Shown here: one piece after another, positions 17,423-25,692 of the stretch
Layout of the letters: each line of letters starts with the position of its first letter
Numbering within the stretch: position 1 is the stretch's first letter
Origin: an uncultured Prevotellaceae bacterium
Lineage (GTDB): Bacteria > Bacteroidota > Bacteroidia > Bacteroidales > Bacteroidaceae
Length of the DNA stretch: 64,000 nucleotides
Direction: 5' to 3'
Assembly (NCBI GenBank): GCA_947166345.1
Contig: CAMVDU010000006.1
Span: 21,685 to 85,684, forward strand
The notes under the pieces: generated by a model
Database searches by the model: none
What the model was told of the DNA's origin: nothing
Seen by the model: the letters and a program-made list of their open reading frames with translations, nothing else
Position numbers and translations under genes: made by a program

Positions 17423-18436
17423 ATGACACCCAAGATCGTCACTTTCGGCGAACTACTCCTGCGCTTCTCCAAAAACGACCACCTCAGGCTGTCGCAAGGT
17501 GATTATTTTACCTGTAAATTTGGTGGCAGCGAGGCCAACGTAGCAGTATCGCTGGCCACTTTGGGCGACGAGGTATCTTATGTCACCCGTCTTCCTGACA
17601 ATGCTGTGGGCCATGCTGCTGCTATGAGCCTGATGCAGTTGGGTGTGGACACGCAGCATGTACTCTATGGTGGCGGCCGCATCGGTACCTATTACTTTGA
17701 ACCTGCAGCAGGCATGCGCTCTGCAAAGGTAATCTACGACCGTTCTGGGTCAGCTTACTATGAGCTGAAACCAGGCATGATTCCCTGGTGTACCATTCTG
17801 CGTAATGCCCAAGTGCTTCATGTATCGGGTATCACGGCAGCCATTTCACAAGATGCTGCTGATGCCACCTTTGAGGCTCTCGACATTGCCGACGAGTTAG
17901 GATTATTTGTTTCTTTCGATATCAACTACCGCAAGAACCTGTGGCGCTATGGTGCAGACCCGCGTCAGACGCTGAAGCGTATGCTGAGTCGTTGCGACTT
18001 TATGTTTGGCGATGCCATAGAGTTTGAGTGGATGTGCGAACGTCAGCAACCGCCATACACAGCCATCGACAGCTCTTTCGAGATGCAGATGGACGAATAC
18101 AACGAGTGGTTTCAGCAGTTGCACGAGGAGTTCCCACGTTGTAAGAAATGGCTCATGGGCATGCGCAACATGGTGGCCTCGAACCACCACCTGCTGACGG
18201 CTCTACTCTACACCGACGGTACACTATTGAAGGCGCCCATCATGGATATTCCCGACGTTATTGACCCTGTAGGCGTTGGCGACGCGTTCATGGCGGGTTT
18301 GCTGCATGCCATCTATGCCTTCCCTGGCGATGACCAAAAGGCTTTGAATTATGCCCTGGCTGCAGCAACAGTGAAGAACACCATCAATGGTGATTTCAAT
18401 CTGGCAACAGATGAAGAAATAATGGCGCTGGTTTAA
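17423..18436 (+). CDS. kdgK: PfkB-family sugar kinase, probable 2-keto-3-deoxygluconate kinase
   Basis: 337 residues of ribokinase fold. GGSEANVAVSLATLG (about 33-47) is the sugar-binding signature and DPVGVGDAFMAG near 285 is the second PfkB signature with the catalytic Asp. Overall similarity to bacterial KDG kinases (FGELLLRFS start) suggests phosphorylation of 2-keto-3-deoxygluconate, but substrate cannot be proven from sequence. No KDPG aldolase is adjacent. Confidence 0.82.
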   Translation: MTPKIVTFGELLLRFSKNDHLRLSQGDYFTCKFGGSEANVAVSLATLGDEVSYVTRLPDNAVGHAAAMSLMQLGVDTQHVLYGGGRIGTYYFEPAAGMRSAKVIYDRSGSAYYELKPGMIPWCTILRNAQVLHVSGITAAISQDAADATFEALDIADELGLFVSFDINYRKNLWRYGADPRQTLKRMLSRCDFMFGDAIEFEWMCERQQPPYTAIDSSFEMQMDEYNEWFQQLHEEFPRCKKWLMGMRNMVASNHHLLTALLYTDGTLLKAPIMDIPDVIDPVGVGDAFMAGLLHAIYAFPGDDQKALNYALAAATVKNTINGDFNLATDEEIMALV

Positions 18437-18457
18437 CATTCCGGCGCCATTTTTTTG
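18421..18457 (+). terminator. Terminator overlapping the kinase stop codon
   Basis: AATGGCGC (18421-18428) pairs with GCGCCATT (18444-18451), followed by a run of T to 18457. The stop TAA lies in the loop. Confidence 0.7.
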
Positions 18458-18477
18458 AGAGGACAATCCTCACCTCA

Positions 18478-19365
18478 TCAGAAATCAATGGTATCAACTA
18501 CCTCCCAATCTGTTTCCGCTGTAAATACAAAGGTATTCATAGGATCGAAGAATCGTCCTTTAAACTGCGTCAGTTTGGTGTGAACAACGGGCACGTCTTT
18601 ATAGCTGCGTTCCATAATAATTTTATTTTCTTTATCCATCGCTTTCACAACCATATTCAGAGAGCAGGAATCACTCTGAAGGAAAGTATAAATGTAAGCG
18701 GCGAATGGTTCCTTGGCAGCCACCTTTTTAGAAACGCCAACCGATACTTCCTGTTGGGAATTCACGTTGCCACCATATCCTGTCACGGCATTCAGTACAC
18801 CAGAACCACCGGTATAGAACACGTTCACATAACAAAGATTCTCTGGAACCGTTTCCTCAAAAACCATTTTCACAGCTGTTGTAGCCCGTTCCAACTGGAT
18901 ATAGTGAGTCTCAGGGTCATCAGTCACGACAAGTTCACCATAATAGTAAAAGGTGTCGGAATAATGATCTTCGTTGGTAAACTGAAGTTTCTTGGGGTCA
19001 GACAACGAGGGATTGCCCGTACTGCTATGAGCAAGTACCAACAACTGATATGTGCCAGGCTCAAGCATCATCGACACCTGTCCGAAGTCAGTATCAGTAT
19101 TCTTCTGAGTGATGGCTTTCACCTTCTTCTCGCCTTGATAGAGTACGAAGTTAAACGTTTTACAATACTCTGTGATATTGACGACAGCTCGTGTCTGCGC
19201 TTCAAGTGGCGTAACCGTATTGGATTTCACGTTCAACACAACGTTGGCCCCAACAACAATAGTCCCAGGAGTATCCTCCTCTTCTTCTATTACTGCCTTC
19301 TCGCATGCGCAGCACAACATGGTGGCAACAAGAAGGAGCGCATATCTACATGGTTTTAGAATCAT
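18478..19365 (-). CDS. FimB/Mfa2-like fimbrial anchoring lipoprotein
   Basis: 295 residues with lipobox MLCCAC (Cys21). The sequence is beta-rich with the layout of FimB/Mfa2 proteins: VVLNVKSN early, then TFNFVLYQGEKKV, LEPGTYQLLVLAHSS and a second domain with ATTAVKMVFEE. These proteins anchor and cap fimbriae in Porphyromonas and relatives. No fimbrillin shaft gene is next to it, so it may belong to a dispersed set. An assignment as another fimbrillin-like lipoprotein is possible. Confidence 0.65.
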   Translation of the reverse strand: MILKPCRYALLLVATMLCCACEKAVIEEEEDTPGTIVVGANVVLNVKSNTVTPLEAQTRAVVNITEYCKTFNFVLYQGEKKVKAITQKNTDTDFGQVSMMLEPGTYQLLVLAHSSTGNPSLSDPKKLQFTNEDHYSDTFYYYGELVVTDDPETHYIQLERATTAVKMVFEETVPENLCYVNVFYTGGSGVLNAVTGYGGNVNSQQEVSVGVSKKVAAKEPFAAYIYTFLQSDSCSLNMVVKAMDKENKIIMERSYKDVPVVHTKLTQFKGRFFDPMNTFVFTAETDWEVVDTIDF

Positions 19366-19405
19366 ATTATTCTGCTTTAGGTTTTAGTTACTGGTAAAAA
19401 GAAAA

Positions 19406-20200
19406 TTAATGTTTGATCTCGATGTCGCGTTTCACGTTATTCCTGATCTTTGCCAGATAGCGTTTCATACCCTCGGCATCTTTCTGGTCGATAATCTCAA
19501 GCAGTTCCTTCAGTTCCGTACGGATCTGAGCCACTTGATCGTGGGTATATGGGTTGAAAAGTATTTCCTGCAACAGGTAGTCATCCTCGTTAAGAACGCC
19601 CTTGGCTATACGCATGTGGCGTTTGAAGGTAGTGCCTGGCGCATCTTGATGCTTCATCACAGCAGCAAAGACGAAAGTGCTGACGAAGGGGATAGACAGC
19701 GAATAGGCCACCGTCTTGTCATGCTCTTCAAACGAATATTCATAGATATTCAGGCCTAGGCGCTGATAAAGGTCCTTGAAAAAGATGCGCCCCATGTAGT
19801 CGCCCTCGCTGATGATAATAGCGTTCTCCTCGGAAAGCTGTTGCAGGTTGGCAAAGGTAGGACCAAACATCGGGTGAGTTGACACATAGCGCATACCCGT
19901 CTGCTCATAGAAGTCCTTCAGGTCAGTCTTCACGCTGGCTATATCGCTGATGATGCACTCCTTGGGTAGGAAAGGAATCACCTCTTTGAACACGGGAATG
20001 GTGTATTTCAACGTCACGGCATTAATCAACAGCTCAGGCTCAAATGCCTTGATTTCCTCATAAGTAGTGAACCGTTGACAGTTATAGGTAAAGCGCATGC
20101 GCTTAGGGTCTTTTTCGAAGACTGCCACCTCATGGTCAAAACTCAGCAGGTCGATGAAGAAACTACCCATCTTACCTGCTCCCATTACTAATATCTTCAT
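19406..20200 (-). CDS. tyrA: Prephenate dehydrogenase
   Basis: 264 residues from the ATG at 20200, starting MKILVMGAGKMGSF with the Rossmann motif GAGKMG. Converts prephenate to 4-hydroxyphenylpyruvate for tyrosine. The helical C-terminal dimerisation domain fits the family, and there is no ACT domain. Fourth and last gene of the aromatic operon. A frame from 20218 adds six residues encoded by a 7-base array and is less likely. Confidence 0.9.
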   Translation of the reverse strand: MKILVMGAGKMGSFFIDLLSFDHEVAVFEKDPKRMRFTYNCQRFTTYEEIKAFEPELLINAVTLKYTIPVFKEVIPFLPKECIISDIASVKTDLKDFYEQTGMRYVSTHPMFGPTFANLQQLSEENAIIISEGDYMGRIFFKDLYQRLGLNIYEYSFEEHDKTVAYSLSIPFVSTFVFAAVMKHQDAPGTTFKRHMRIAKGVLNEDDYLLQEILFNPYTHDQVAQIRTELKELLEIIDQKDAEGMKRYLAKIRNNVKRDIEIKH

Positions 20201-20253
20201 GCTATTTGCTATAGGCAATTGGCTAAAAGCTAAACGCTAATAGCCAAAAGCCA
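20201..20253 (-). repeat. 7-bp phased array between aroA-type gene and tyrA
   Basis: On the minus strand: tggcttt, tggctat, tagcgtt, tagcttt, tagccaa, ttgccta, tagcaaa, then tagc and the tyrA ATG. Confidence 0.78.
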
Positions 20254-20254
20254 T

Positions 20255-21319
20255 TTATTTGTTAATAATTTCCATCTGTTGACGCACACTCTCCTCGTGG
20301 ATACCTTCGAAGACCTTAGCCACGAACTCGGCTCCCATACCCAGGAGTGAGCCTTGGGCACCACGCTTCGACAGGATCTCGTTATAACGTGAGGTTTGCA
20401 GCACGGTCATATTATGATCCTTTTTGTACATACCGATTTCACGACACACACGCATGCGCTTGGCCAGGATATCCATAATCTGGTTGTCCAACTCGTCAAT
20501 CTGCTTACGTAGCTGAACAATGCCCTCTGTAGTGGTATGCTCATCACGAATCACCAGCAACGACAGGATATAGTCAAGCACGTCGGGTGTTACCTGTTGG
20601 GAGGCATCACTCCACGCTTTGTCAGGATCGCAATGGCTCTCCACAATCAGACCATCGAAGCCAAGGTCCATCGCCTGCTGACACAACGGAGCGATAAGCT
20701 CACGCCGGCCACCGATATGACTGGGGTCACTAATAATTGGAAGTTCCGGTATGCGACGATGTAACTCTATGGGTATCTGCCACATAGGCATATTTCGATA
20801 AATCTTTTTCTCATACGATGAGAATCCACGATGGATGGCTCCCAAACGTTTCACGCCGGCCTGGTTGATACGTTCCAAAGCACCAATCCACAGCTCGAGA
20901 TCGGGGTTCACGGGATTCTTTACAAATACGGGAACATCGACACCTTTCAGAGAGTCGGCCAATGCCTGCATGGCAAAGGGGTTGGCCGAGGTACGGGCAC
21001 CAATCCACAGGATGTCGATGCCATATTTCAATGCCAGCTCCACATGTTCGGGTGTAGCCACCTCGGTAGCCACGAGCATCTTTGTTTCTTCCTTTACCTG
21101 TTTCAGCCATTGCAGGGCAGGTTCACCATGCCCCTCGAAACCTCCCGGCTTGGTACGAGGCTTCCACACGCCTGCACGAAAGTTGTGGCAGCCTTTCATG
21201 GCAAGTTGCTTGGCTGTTGTCATCACTTGTTCCTCAGTCTCGGCAGAGCAAGGGCCTGCAATCACGAAGGGACGTTCGTTGTCACTTGGCAAATTCAATG
21301 GTGCTAATTCTAATTCCAT
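20255..21319 (-). CDS. Bifunctional DAHP synthase / chorismate mutase
   Basis: 354 residues. The first 260 form a DAHP synthase of the KDO8P-synthase-like type (FVIAGPCSAE, FRAGVWKPRTKPG, ISDPSHIGGRR), making DAHP from PEP and erythrose 4-phosphate. The last 90 are a type II chorismate mutase (VQLRKQIDELDNQIMDILAKR). The fused mutase domain in such enzymes also senses prephenate or chorismate. Third gene of the pheA operon, starting 15 bases after the aminotransferase stop. Confidence 0.94.
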   Translation of the reverse strand: MELELAPLNLPSDNERPFVIAGPCSAETEEQVMTTAKQLAMKGCHNFRAGVWKPRTKPGGFEGHGEPALQWLKQVKEETKMLVATEVATPEHVELALKYGIDILWIGARTSANPFAMQALADSLKGVDVPVFVKNPVNPDLELWIGALERINQAGVKRLGAIHRGFSSYEKKIYRNMPMWQIPIELHRRIPELPIISDPSHIGGRRELIAPLCQQAMDLGFDGLIVESHCDPDKAWSDASQQVTPDVLDYILSLLVIRDEHTTTEGIVQLRKQIDELDNQIMDILAKRMRVCREIGMYKKDHNMTVLQTSRYNEILSKRGAQGSLLGMGAEFVAKVFEGIHEESVRQQMEIINK

Positions 21320-21334
21320 AGGTATATTTACGTT

Positions 21335-22501
21335 TTACTTGTTTACGATTTCTTTGATGCGCTCCAGAGCGACTTGTATCTTTTCCTCTTTGGCACAAAG
21401 CGAGATACGGATATAGCGTTCACCGTTCGAGCCGAAGATGAAGCCTGGGGTGATGAAAACACGGGCCTCATGCAGAACACGCTCCGTGAGATCTTCTACG
21501 TTCTGAATACTCTCGGGAATCTTGCCCCAGAGGAACATGCCCACCTGATTCTTGTCGTAGGTACATCCAAGCACATCCATGATCTTCTCGGCCCACTGGC
21601 GGCGACGGGCATAGGTTTCGATATTGTATTCGAGATGCCAGGCCTCGTCGTTCTTATAGGCTTCGGCAGCAGCCAGCTGGATGCCACGGAAAATGCCACT
21701 CTCTATGTTCGACTGTACCTTCAATATCCACTGGATGAACTGCGCATTAGAGGCACAAAGACCCACGCGCCAGCCAGGCATGTTGTGACTCTTCGACATA
21801 GAGTTGAACTCTATGCAACAGTCCTTGGCGCCAGGAACCTGCAGGATACTGAGATGTTCCTCGCTCAGAATGAAGCTGTAGGGATTGTCATTCACCACAA
21901 CGATGTCGTAATCTTTAGCGAACTTCACCAAGCGCTCATAGGTCTCCTTGCTGGCACGACCCCCTGTGGGCATATTGGGATAGTTGGTCCACATCAGCTT
22001 CACCTTGCTCAAGTCCATCTTCTCCAACTGATCAAAATCGGGCTGCCAGCCATTGTCTTCGCGCAGGTCATAGTTCACGATCTTAGCACCCAGAATCTTG
22101 CTCAGCGACGTATAGGTGGGATAGCCAGGATTAGGCACCAGCACCTCATCGCCAGGATTCACGAAGGCAAGCGTTACGTGTAGGATGCCTTCCTTCGAAC
22201 CAATCAGAGGTAATACTTCCGTCTTAGCATCAAGGTCCACGTTATACCAGCGCTTGTAGAAGCCACTCATGGCCTCTCTCAGCTCAGGTGTTCCCTGTGT
22301 GGGCTGATAGCCGTGGGCGTTGGGTTGCTGGGCAACCTCACAAAGCTTATCGATGGTCTGCTTTGACGGGGGCATATCGGGACTGCCAATGGCCAAGGAG
22401 ATAATGTCCTTACCCTCAGCATTCATCTGTGCCACCTCTTTCAGCTTACGGCTGAAGTAGTACTCCTGTACCAAACTTAATCTATCTGCTGGCTGTATCA
22501 T
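21335..22501 (-). CDS. Class I/II aminotransferase, aromatic operon
   Basis: 388 residues of PLP fold-type I. SKSHNMPGWRVG contains the PLP lysine; NPGYPTYTS and WTNYPNMPTGG are family motifs. Its place between pheA and the DAHP synthase indicates transamination of prephenate, phenylpyruvate or hydroxyphenylpyruvate. The start MIQPADRLSLV at 22501 is chosen; a codon at 22513 would overlap the pheA stop by four bases and add four residues, and translational coupling by that route is possible. Confidence 0.88.
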   Translation of the reverse strand: MIQPADRLSLVQEYYFSRKLKEVAQMNAEGKDIISLAIGSPDMPPSKQTIDKLCEVAQQPNAHGYQPTQGTPELREAMSGFYKRWYNVDLDAKTEVLPLIGSKEGILHVTLAFVNPGDEVLVPNPGYPTYTSLSKILGAKIVNYDLREDNGWQPDFDQLEKMDLSKVKLMWTNYPNMPTGGRASKETYERLVKFAKDYDIVVVNDNPYSFILSEEHLSILQVPGAKDCCIEFNSMSKSHNMPGWRVGLCASNAQFIQWILKVQSNIESGIFRGIQLAAAEAYKNDEAWHLEYNIETYARRRQWAEKIMDVLGCTYDKNQVGMFLWGKIPESIQNVEDLTERVLHEARVFITPGFIFGSNGERYIRISLCAKEEKIQVALERIKEIVNK

Positions 22502-22509
22502 AATAATTA

Positions 22510-23340
22510 TCAATTGGATTTATACTCTCCTAAAATTTTCAGGTCGCGTGTCAACGGGATGATGGCATCCACCGCCTGACGATAACGTGTCAAGTCACTA
22601 TAGGTCACATCAACATAGAACAGGTACTCCCACTCCCTACCGATGATGGGCAACGACTGAATCTTCGTCAGGTTAATCTTGTAGAACGACAAGATGGCGA
22701 GGATGGCCGACAGCGATCCCTCTTCGTGAGGCAGGGCAAAGACAATGCTCGACTTGTTGGTATCGACCAGCGGACGCAACATGTCTGCCTTCTGTGGAGC
22801 CGAGCACACCAAAAAGCGGGTGAAGTTGTGCTTATTATCCTCAATACCGTCCTCCAGCACCTTCAGTCCATAGAGTCTGGCAGCCTCAGCATGACAGATG
22901 GCCGCCCATCCCTTGTGCTGCCCTTCGGCAATCATCTTAGCCGAGCCTGCAGTATCGTCACCTTCAACGATGCGCAGGTTGGGATGGTGCTCCAAATAGT
23001 GGCGTGTCTGCATCAGGGCCACAGGATGCGAGTGTACCTCGGTAATGGTATCCCAGTCATCATCGGGCAGACAGCAGATACAATGAGTGATGTGCAGTTT
23101 ATGCTCGCCCACAACGGTTGTACCGCTATCACGCAGCAGCTCATAGTTGTGTAGCAACGAGCCTGCAATGGTATTCTCGATGGCGGCCATAGCCACCACA
23201 GTTGGGTCTTTGCGGATGCTGTCATAAACCTGCTCGAAGGTCTGGCAACAAATCAACTGCAGTTGTTCACCCTTGAAGTACTGATGGGCTGCGATGTCGT
23301 GGAAAGACCCTATTTCTCCTTGTATTGCTATTCTCTTCAT
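22510..23340 (-). CDS. pheA: Prephenate dehydratase
   Basis: 276 residues. The catalytic domain has the NFTRFLV stretch (TRF motif) near 180; a C-terminal ACT domain (about 195-276) with EEGSLSAILAILSFYKINL and KIQSLP is the phenylalanine-sensing module. Makes phenylpyruvate. First structural gene of pheA-aminotransferase-DAHPS/CM-tyrA. Its transcript starts with a Tyr/Phe-rich leader peptide and an attenuator (23365-23577), so both transcription attenuation and feedback inhibition are expected. Confidence 0.94.
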   Translation of the reverse strand: MKRIAIQGEIGSFHDIAAHQYFKGEQLQLICCQTFEQVYDSIRKDPTVVAMAAIENTIAGSLLHNYELLRDSGTTVVGEHKLHITHCICCLPDDDWDTITEVHSHPVALMQTRHYLEHHPNLRIVEGDDTAGSAKMIAEGQHKGWAAICHAEAARLYGLKVLEDGIEDNKHNFTRFLVCSAPQKADMLRPLVDTNKSSIVFALPHEEGSLSAILAILSFYKINLTKIQSLPIIGREWEYLFYVDVTYSDLTRYRQAVDAIIPLTRDLKILGEYKSN

Positions 23341-23364
23341 ATCTCAATTATTCACTTATCATTT

Positions 23365-23402
23365 AATAAGAAGCCCCACTTTCACTCTTCGTGAAGCGGG
23401 GC
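23365..23402 (-). terminator. Attenuator terminator hairpin upstream of pheA
   Basis: On the minus strand GCCCCGCTTCAC (23402-23391) pairs with GTGAAAGTGGGGC (23385-23373) with one bulged A and one G-U pair, around a five-base loop. It is followed by TTCTTATT. It sits 32 bases before the pheA ATG and after the leader peptide stop, where an attenuator should be. Confidence 0.78.
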
Positions 23403-23463
23403 CTTATTTCAATTCTCAATTTTCCATTAACAATTATCTATTACATACGACTACCCGCTTCAC
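23391..23463 (-). promoter_or_regulatory. Predicted antiterminator pairing of the pheA leader
   Basis: GTGAAGCGGG (23463-23454, inside the end of the leader peptide) is an exact 10-base complement of CCCGCTTCAC (23400-23391), the 5' arm of the terminator. The two structures are mutually exclusive. A ribosome stalled at the Tyr codons leaves the first segment free; a ribosome reaching the stop codon covers it and lets the terminator form. Confidence 0.72.
23407..23441 (-). repeat. 7-bp phased array within the pheA leader
   Basis: Plus-strand units tttcaat, tctcaat, tttccat, taacaat, tatctat separate the leader peptide stop from the attenuator hairpin. Similar weaker units (tctcaat, tattcac, ttatcat, ttaataa) lie at 23342-23369, between hairpin and pheA. 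Confidence 0.65.
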
Positions 23464-23515
23464 AATGGCTTGTAAAGTAATAATAATAGTAATAGTATGC
23501 ATTGAATTTCGACAT
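23441..23515 (-). CDS. Tyr/Phe-rich leader peptide of the aromatic operon
   Basis: A 24-residue reading frame, MSKFNAYYYYYYYF followed by TSHCEAGSRM and stop. Seven consecutive Tyr codons (23477-23497) are followed directly by Phe, with another Phe at position 4. It lies about 30 bases downstream of a full promoter and ends just before an attenuator hairpin. A ribosome stalled for lack of charged tRNA-Tyr or tRNA-Phe would stop within this run. Its role is regulatory; the peptide itself probably does nothing. Confidence 0.82.
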   Translation of the reverse strand: MSKFNAYYYYYYYFTSHCEAGSRM

Positions 23516-23545
23516 AAAATCTTACGATTTATTATTATTCGGGTG

Positions 23546-23577
23546 CAAAATTATAACAATTCCTTGAATCTGCCAAA
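23546..23577 (-). promoter_or_regulatory. Promoter of the aromatic operon
   Basis: TTTG (23577-23574), exactly 20 bases, TAATTTTG (23553-23546) on the minus strand. Places transcription start shortly before the leader peptide. Confidence 0.75.
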
Positions 23578-23594
23578 CTTTTTGCCAAAAATTT

Positions 23595-24473
23595 TCAAAT
23601 TCCAAACGGATTCATATTGGAATAGGCCTGTTTCACCCGCTGTTCGACACCCTCGGCAGAGTAATCGCCGCTTACATCCGACGTCTCTTTGGGGTTCAGT
23701 TCCAGCACCTTCTGCATATCCTCCTCGGCACCCTGCTTATCACCTTTGTCGAATTTTATCTTTCCGCGCTCACGGAAGGCATCAAGATGGAAGGGATTCG
23801 CCTCAATCACCCTATCATAGAAACTGATGGCCTTGTCGTCATCACCCTTGGCATGCTCCAGTCGGGCACAAAGCATCAGCACGTCCTCCTGTTCCTCCGT
23901 ACGCTCCAGCAGGTAGTTGGCATCTTCCGCGGCCCCGTTCAACTCACTCATCTTCAAGAGTGTCTGTCCACGCAGCAGACGGGCATCCAACAGATTCTCG
24001 TCAAGAGCCACCGCCTTCGTCAGCCGTGCAATACCATTGATCAGATCCTGCTTGCCCAGATAGGCCTGTGCGTACTGATAGTTCACCTCGGCGTTCTCAG
24101 CATCCGCCTGCTCTGCCTGCTGACATGCCTCCAACATCTCGTCGTAGTTCTCTTCCTGATAAGCCAGATGAGCGATACGTTGCCATAGCGACACATTCTC
24201 AGGCTGTGTCTGAGCCATCACCTTCAGCTCAGCAACAGCCTCATCCAGGTTACCCTGTCGCGTCAACGCCTGCTGCAGGTAGTCGCGCGTTTCCAGGTCA
24301 TCCTGTATCTCCAGCGCCTTGCGATAGCACTTTACGGCATAGTCCGTCTGTCCCATGCGCATAGCCTTTACCCCGTCATATTTCAGCAGGTCGAAGTTTT
24401 TTGCCTCGGCATTCTTTTTCTCTTCTTCGGGACTCAGTTCTGCCCCTCCAAACAATGTTTTCCAAAAGCCCAT
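23595..24473 (-). CDS. Tetratricopeptide repeat protein
   Basis: 292 residues starting MGFWKTLFGGAELSPEEEKKN. Six or more TPR units run from about 25 to 270 (for example DYAVKCYRKALEIQDDLETRDYL and AISFYDRVIEANPFHLDAFRERGKIKFDKG patterns). There is no signal peptide, so a cytoplasmic scaffold role is likely. The GTG at 24500 is rejected as start because it lies inside the -7 box TAACTTTG. Function beyond protein binding is unknown. Confidence 0.82.
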   Translation of the reverse strand: MGFWKTLFGGAELSPEEEKKNAEAKNFDLLKYDGVKAMRMGQTDYAVKCYRKALEIQDDLETRDYLQQALTRQGNLDEAVAELKVMAQTQPENVSLWQRIAHLAYQEENYDEMLEACQQAEQADAENAEVNYQYAQAYLGKQDLINGIARLTKAVALDENLLDARLLRGQTLLKMSELNGAAEDANYLLERTEEQEDVLMLCARLEHAKGDDDKAISFYDRVIEANPFHLDAFRERGKIKFDKGDKQGAEEDMQKVLELNPKETSDVSGDYSAEGVEQRVKQAYSNMNPFGI

Positions 24474-24499
24474 AGTACTGTATTCTTTGTTTTTGGCCA

Positions 24500-24507
24500 C
24501 AAAGTTA
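24500..24507 (-). promoter_or_regulatory. -7 box of the TPR gene
   Basis: TAACTTTG on the minus strand, 26 bases before the ATG at 24473. Confidence 0.5.
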
Positions 24508-24581
24508 CCATTTATTTTCCATTCAATAAAGGAAAAACAAAGAAAAATAATGCTCTAAAACAAAATAAAACCGTAAAATAA

Positions 24582-24613
24582 TTTGCTACTTTGCAAAATA
24601 ACCTGTATCTTTG
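24582..24613 (+). promoter_or_regulatory. Promoter of tatA-tatC
   Basis: TTTG (24582-24585), exactly 20 bases, TATCTTTG (24606-24613). Confidence 0.75.
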
Positions 24614-24649
24614 TACTCAAATTATCAGCAATTATAATCAACAACGACT

Positions 24650-24841
24650 ATGCTAAGCCTAAAAACATTATTGTTCTTTGGTGGACTGGGCGCACCTGAG
24701 ATTCTGATTATCGCCCTGATTGTGTTGCTATTGTTTGGCGGCAAAAAGATTCCTGAGATGATGCGCGGCCTGGGAAAGGGCGTGAAGAGCTTCAAGGACG
24801 GAATGAAAGAAGGAGAAGAGGAAGTGAAGAGTGAAAAGTGA
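24650..24841 (+). CDS. tatA: Twin-arginine translocase TatA/TatE
   Basis: 63 residues: one membrane helix (about 15-30, [16 protein letters not shown]), then an amphipathic helix ([21 protein letters not shown]) and a charged tail. Forms the pore of the Tat exporter for folded proteins. The final residues KSEK and the stop are encoded by a 7-base repeat. A TatB is not separately present, as is usual in Bacteroidetes. tatC follows directly, and two candidate Tat substrates lie just downstream. Confidence 0.95.
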   Translation: MLSLKTLLFFGGLGAPEILIIALIVLLLFGGKKIPEMMRGLGKGVKSFKDGMKEGEEEVKSEK

Positions 24842-24866
24842 ATAATGGGCTACCGCCTTTGAAGTG
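24822..24866 (+). repeat. tatA-tatC junction repeat with GCTACCGC core
   Basis: Two to three AGTGAAN units, then AATAATGG, the core GCTACCGC and TTTGAAGTGA, which contributes the GTG start of the next gene. The same arrangement occurs after pgi at 57821-57871. Confidence 0.75.
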
Positions 24867-25619
24867 ATGAGTAAGCAGGCCACGTTCTGGGAGCACCTTG
24901 ACGAACTGCGGTGGGCCATCCTGCGCTCGCTGGGGGTGACGGTGGTCTTTGCCGTAGCCTTGTTCTGTCTGAAAGACCAACTCTTCAACGTGGTGCTGGC
25001 ACCTCGCACAAGCAGCTTCATAACCTACCGACTGATAGGAGCCGACAGCTTCAGCATCCATTTGATGAACATCGGACTGACAGAACAGTTCATGACCCAC
25101 CTGCGGGTGGCCATCTATGCCGGACTGCTCTTTGCCCTACCCTACGTGCTCTACGAACTGTTCCGTTTTGTGTCGCCAGGACTCTATCAAAATGAGCGAA
25201 AGGCAGCCACGTGGATTGTGGGTTCATCGTATCTGATGTTTTTATTGGGTACACTCATCAATTACTTCATTATATTTCCTTTTACTCTCAGATTCTTAGG
25301 AACTTACCAAGTGAGCGAGGATGTGGTAAACATGCTAACGTTGCAGTCATATATCGACACACTCATCACCATGAGCTTCGTTCTTGGGCTGGTATTCGAG
25401 TTGCCTGTTGTATGCGCCATCCTCGGCAGGATGGGCTTCATCAACGGCAATCTGATGCGACGCTATCGCCGTCATGCTATCGTAGCTATCCTGATCATCG
25501 CCGCCATCATCACCCCCACCACGGATATGTTCACCCTGCTAGTGGTCTCCGTTCCCATCTGGCTGCTTTACGAAATGAGCATCCTGCTGGTGCCTTCACA
25601 GAGCAACAGGTCCTCATAA
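24864..25619 (+). CDS. tatC: Twin-arginine translocase TatC
   Basis: 251 residues with six membrane segments. The conserved start TFWEHLDELRWAILRS, the FxSPGLYQNERK loop (FVSPGLYQNERKAA) and helix VFELPVVCAIL are typical. TatC binds the twin-arginine signal. GTG at 24864 or the adjacent ATG at 24867 may be used. The GTG is part of a junction repeat. Confidence 0.95.
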   Translation: MMSKQATFWEHLDELRWAILRSLGVTVVFAVALFCLKDQLFNVVLAPRTSSFITYRLIGADSFSIHLMNIGLTEQFMTHLRVAIYAGLLFALPYVLYELFRFVSPGLYQNERKAATWIVGSSYLMFLLGTLINYFIIFPFTLRFLGTYQVSEDVVNMLTLQSYIDTLITMSFVLGLVFELPVVCAILGRMGFINGNLMRRYRRHAIVAILIIAAIITPTTDMFTLLVVSVPIWLLYEMSILLVPSQSNRSS

Positions 25620-25685
25620 GCCCCATTAGACCCAAAAGACCCATTAGACCTATTAGTCCAATAACTCCATTAGACCCAAACAACA
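25620..25685 (+). repeat. 9-bp phased array after tatC
   Basis: From 25621: ccccattag, acccaaaag, acccattag, acctattag, tccaataac, tccattaga, then cccaaacaa. The related array inside the next gene is at 26521. Confidence 0.78.
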
Positions 25686-25692
25686 AAAGACT

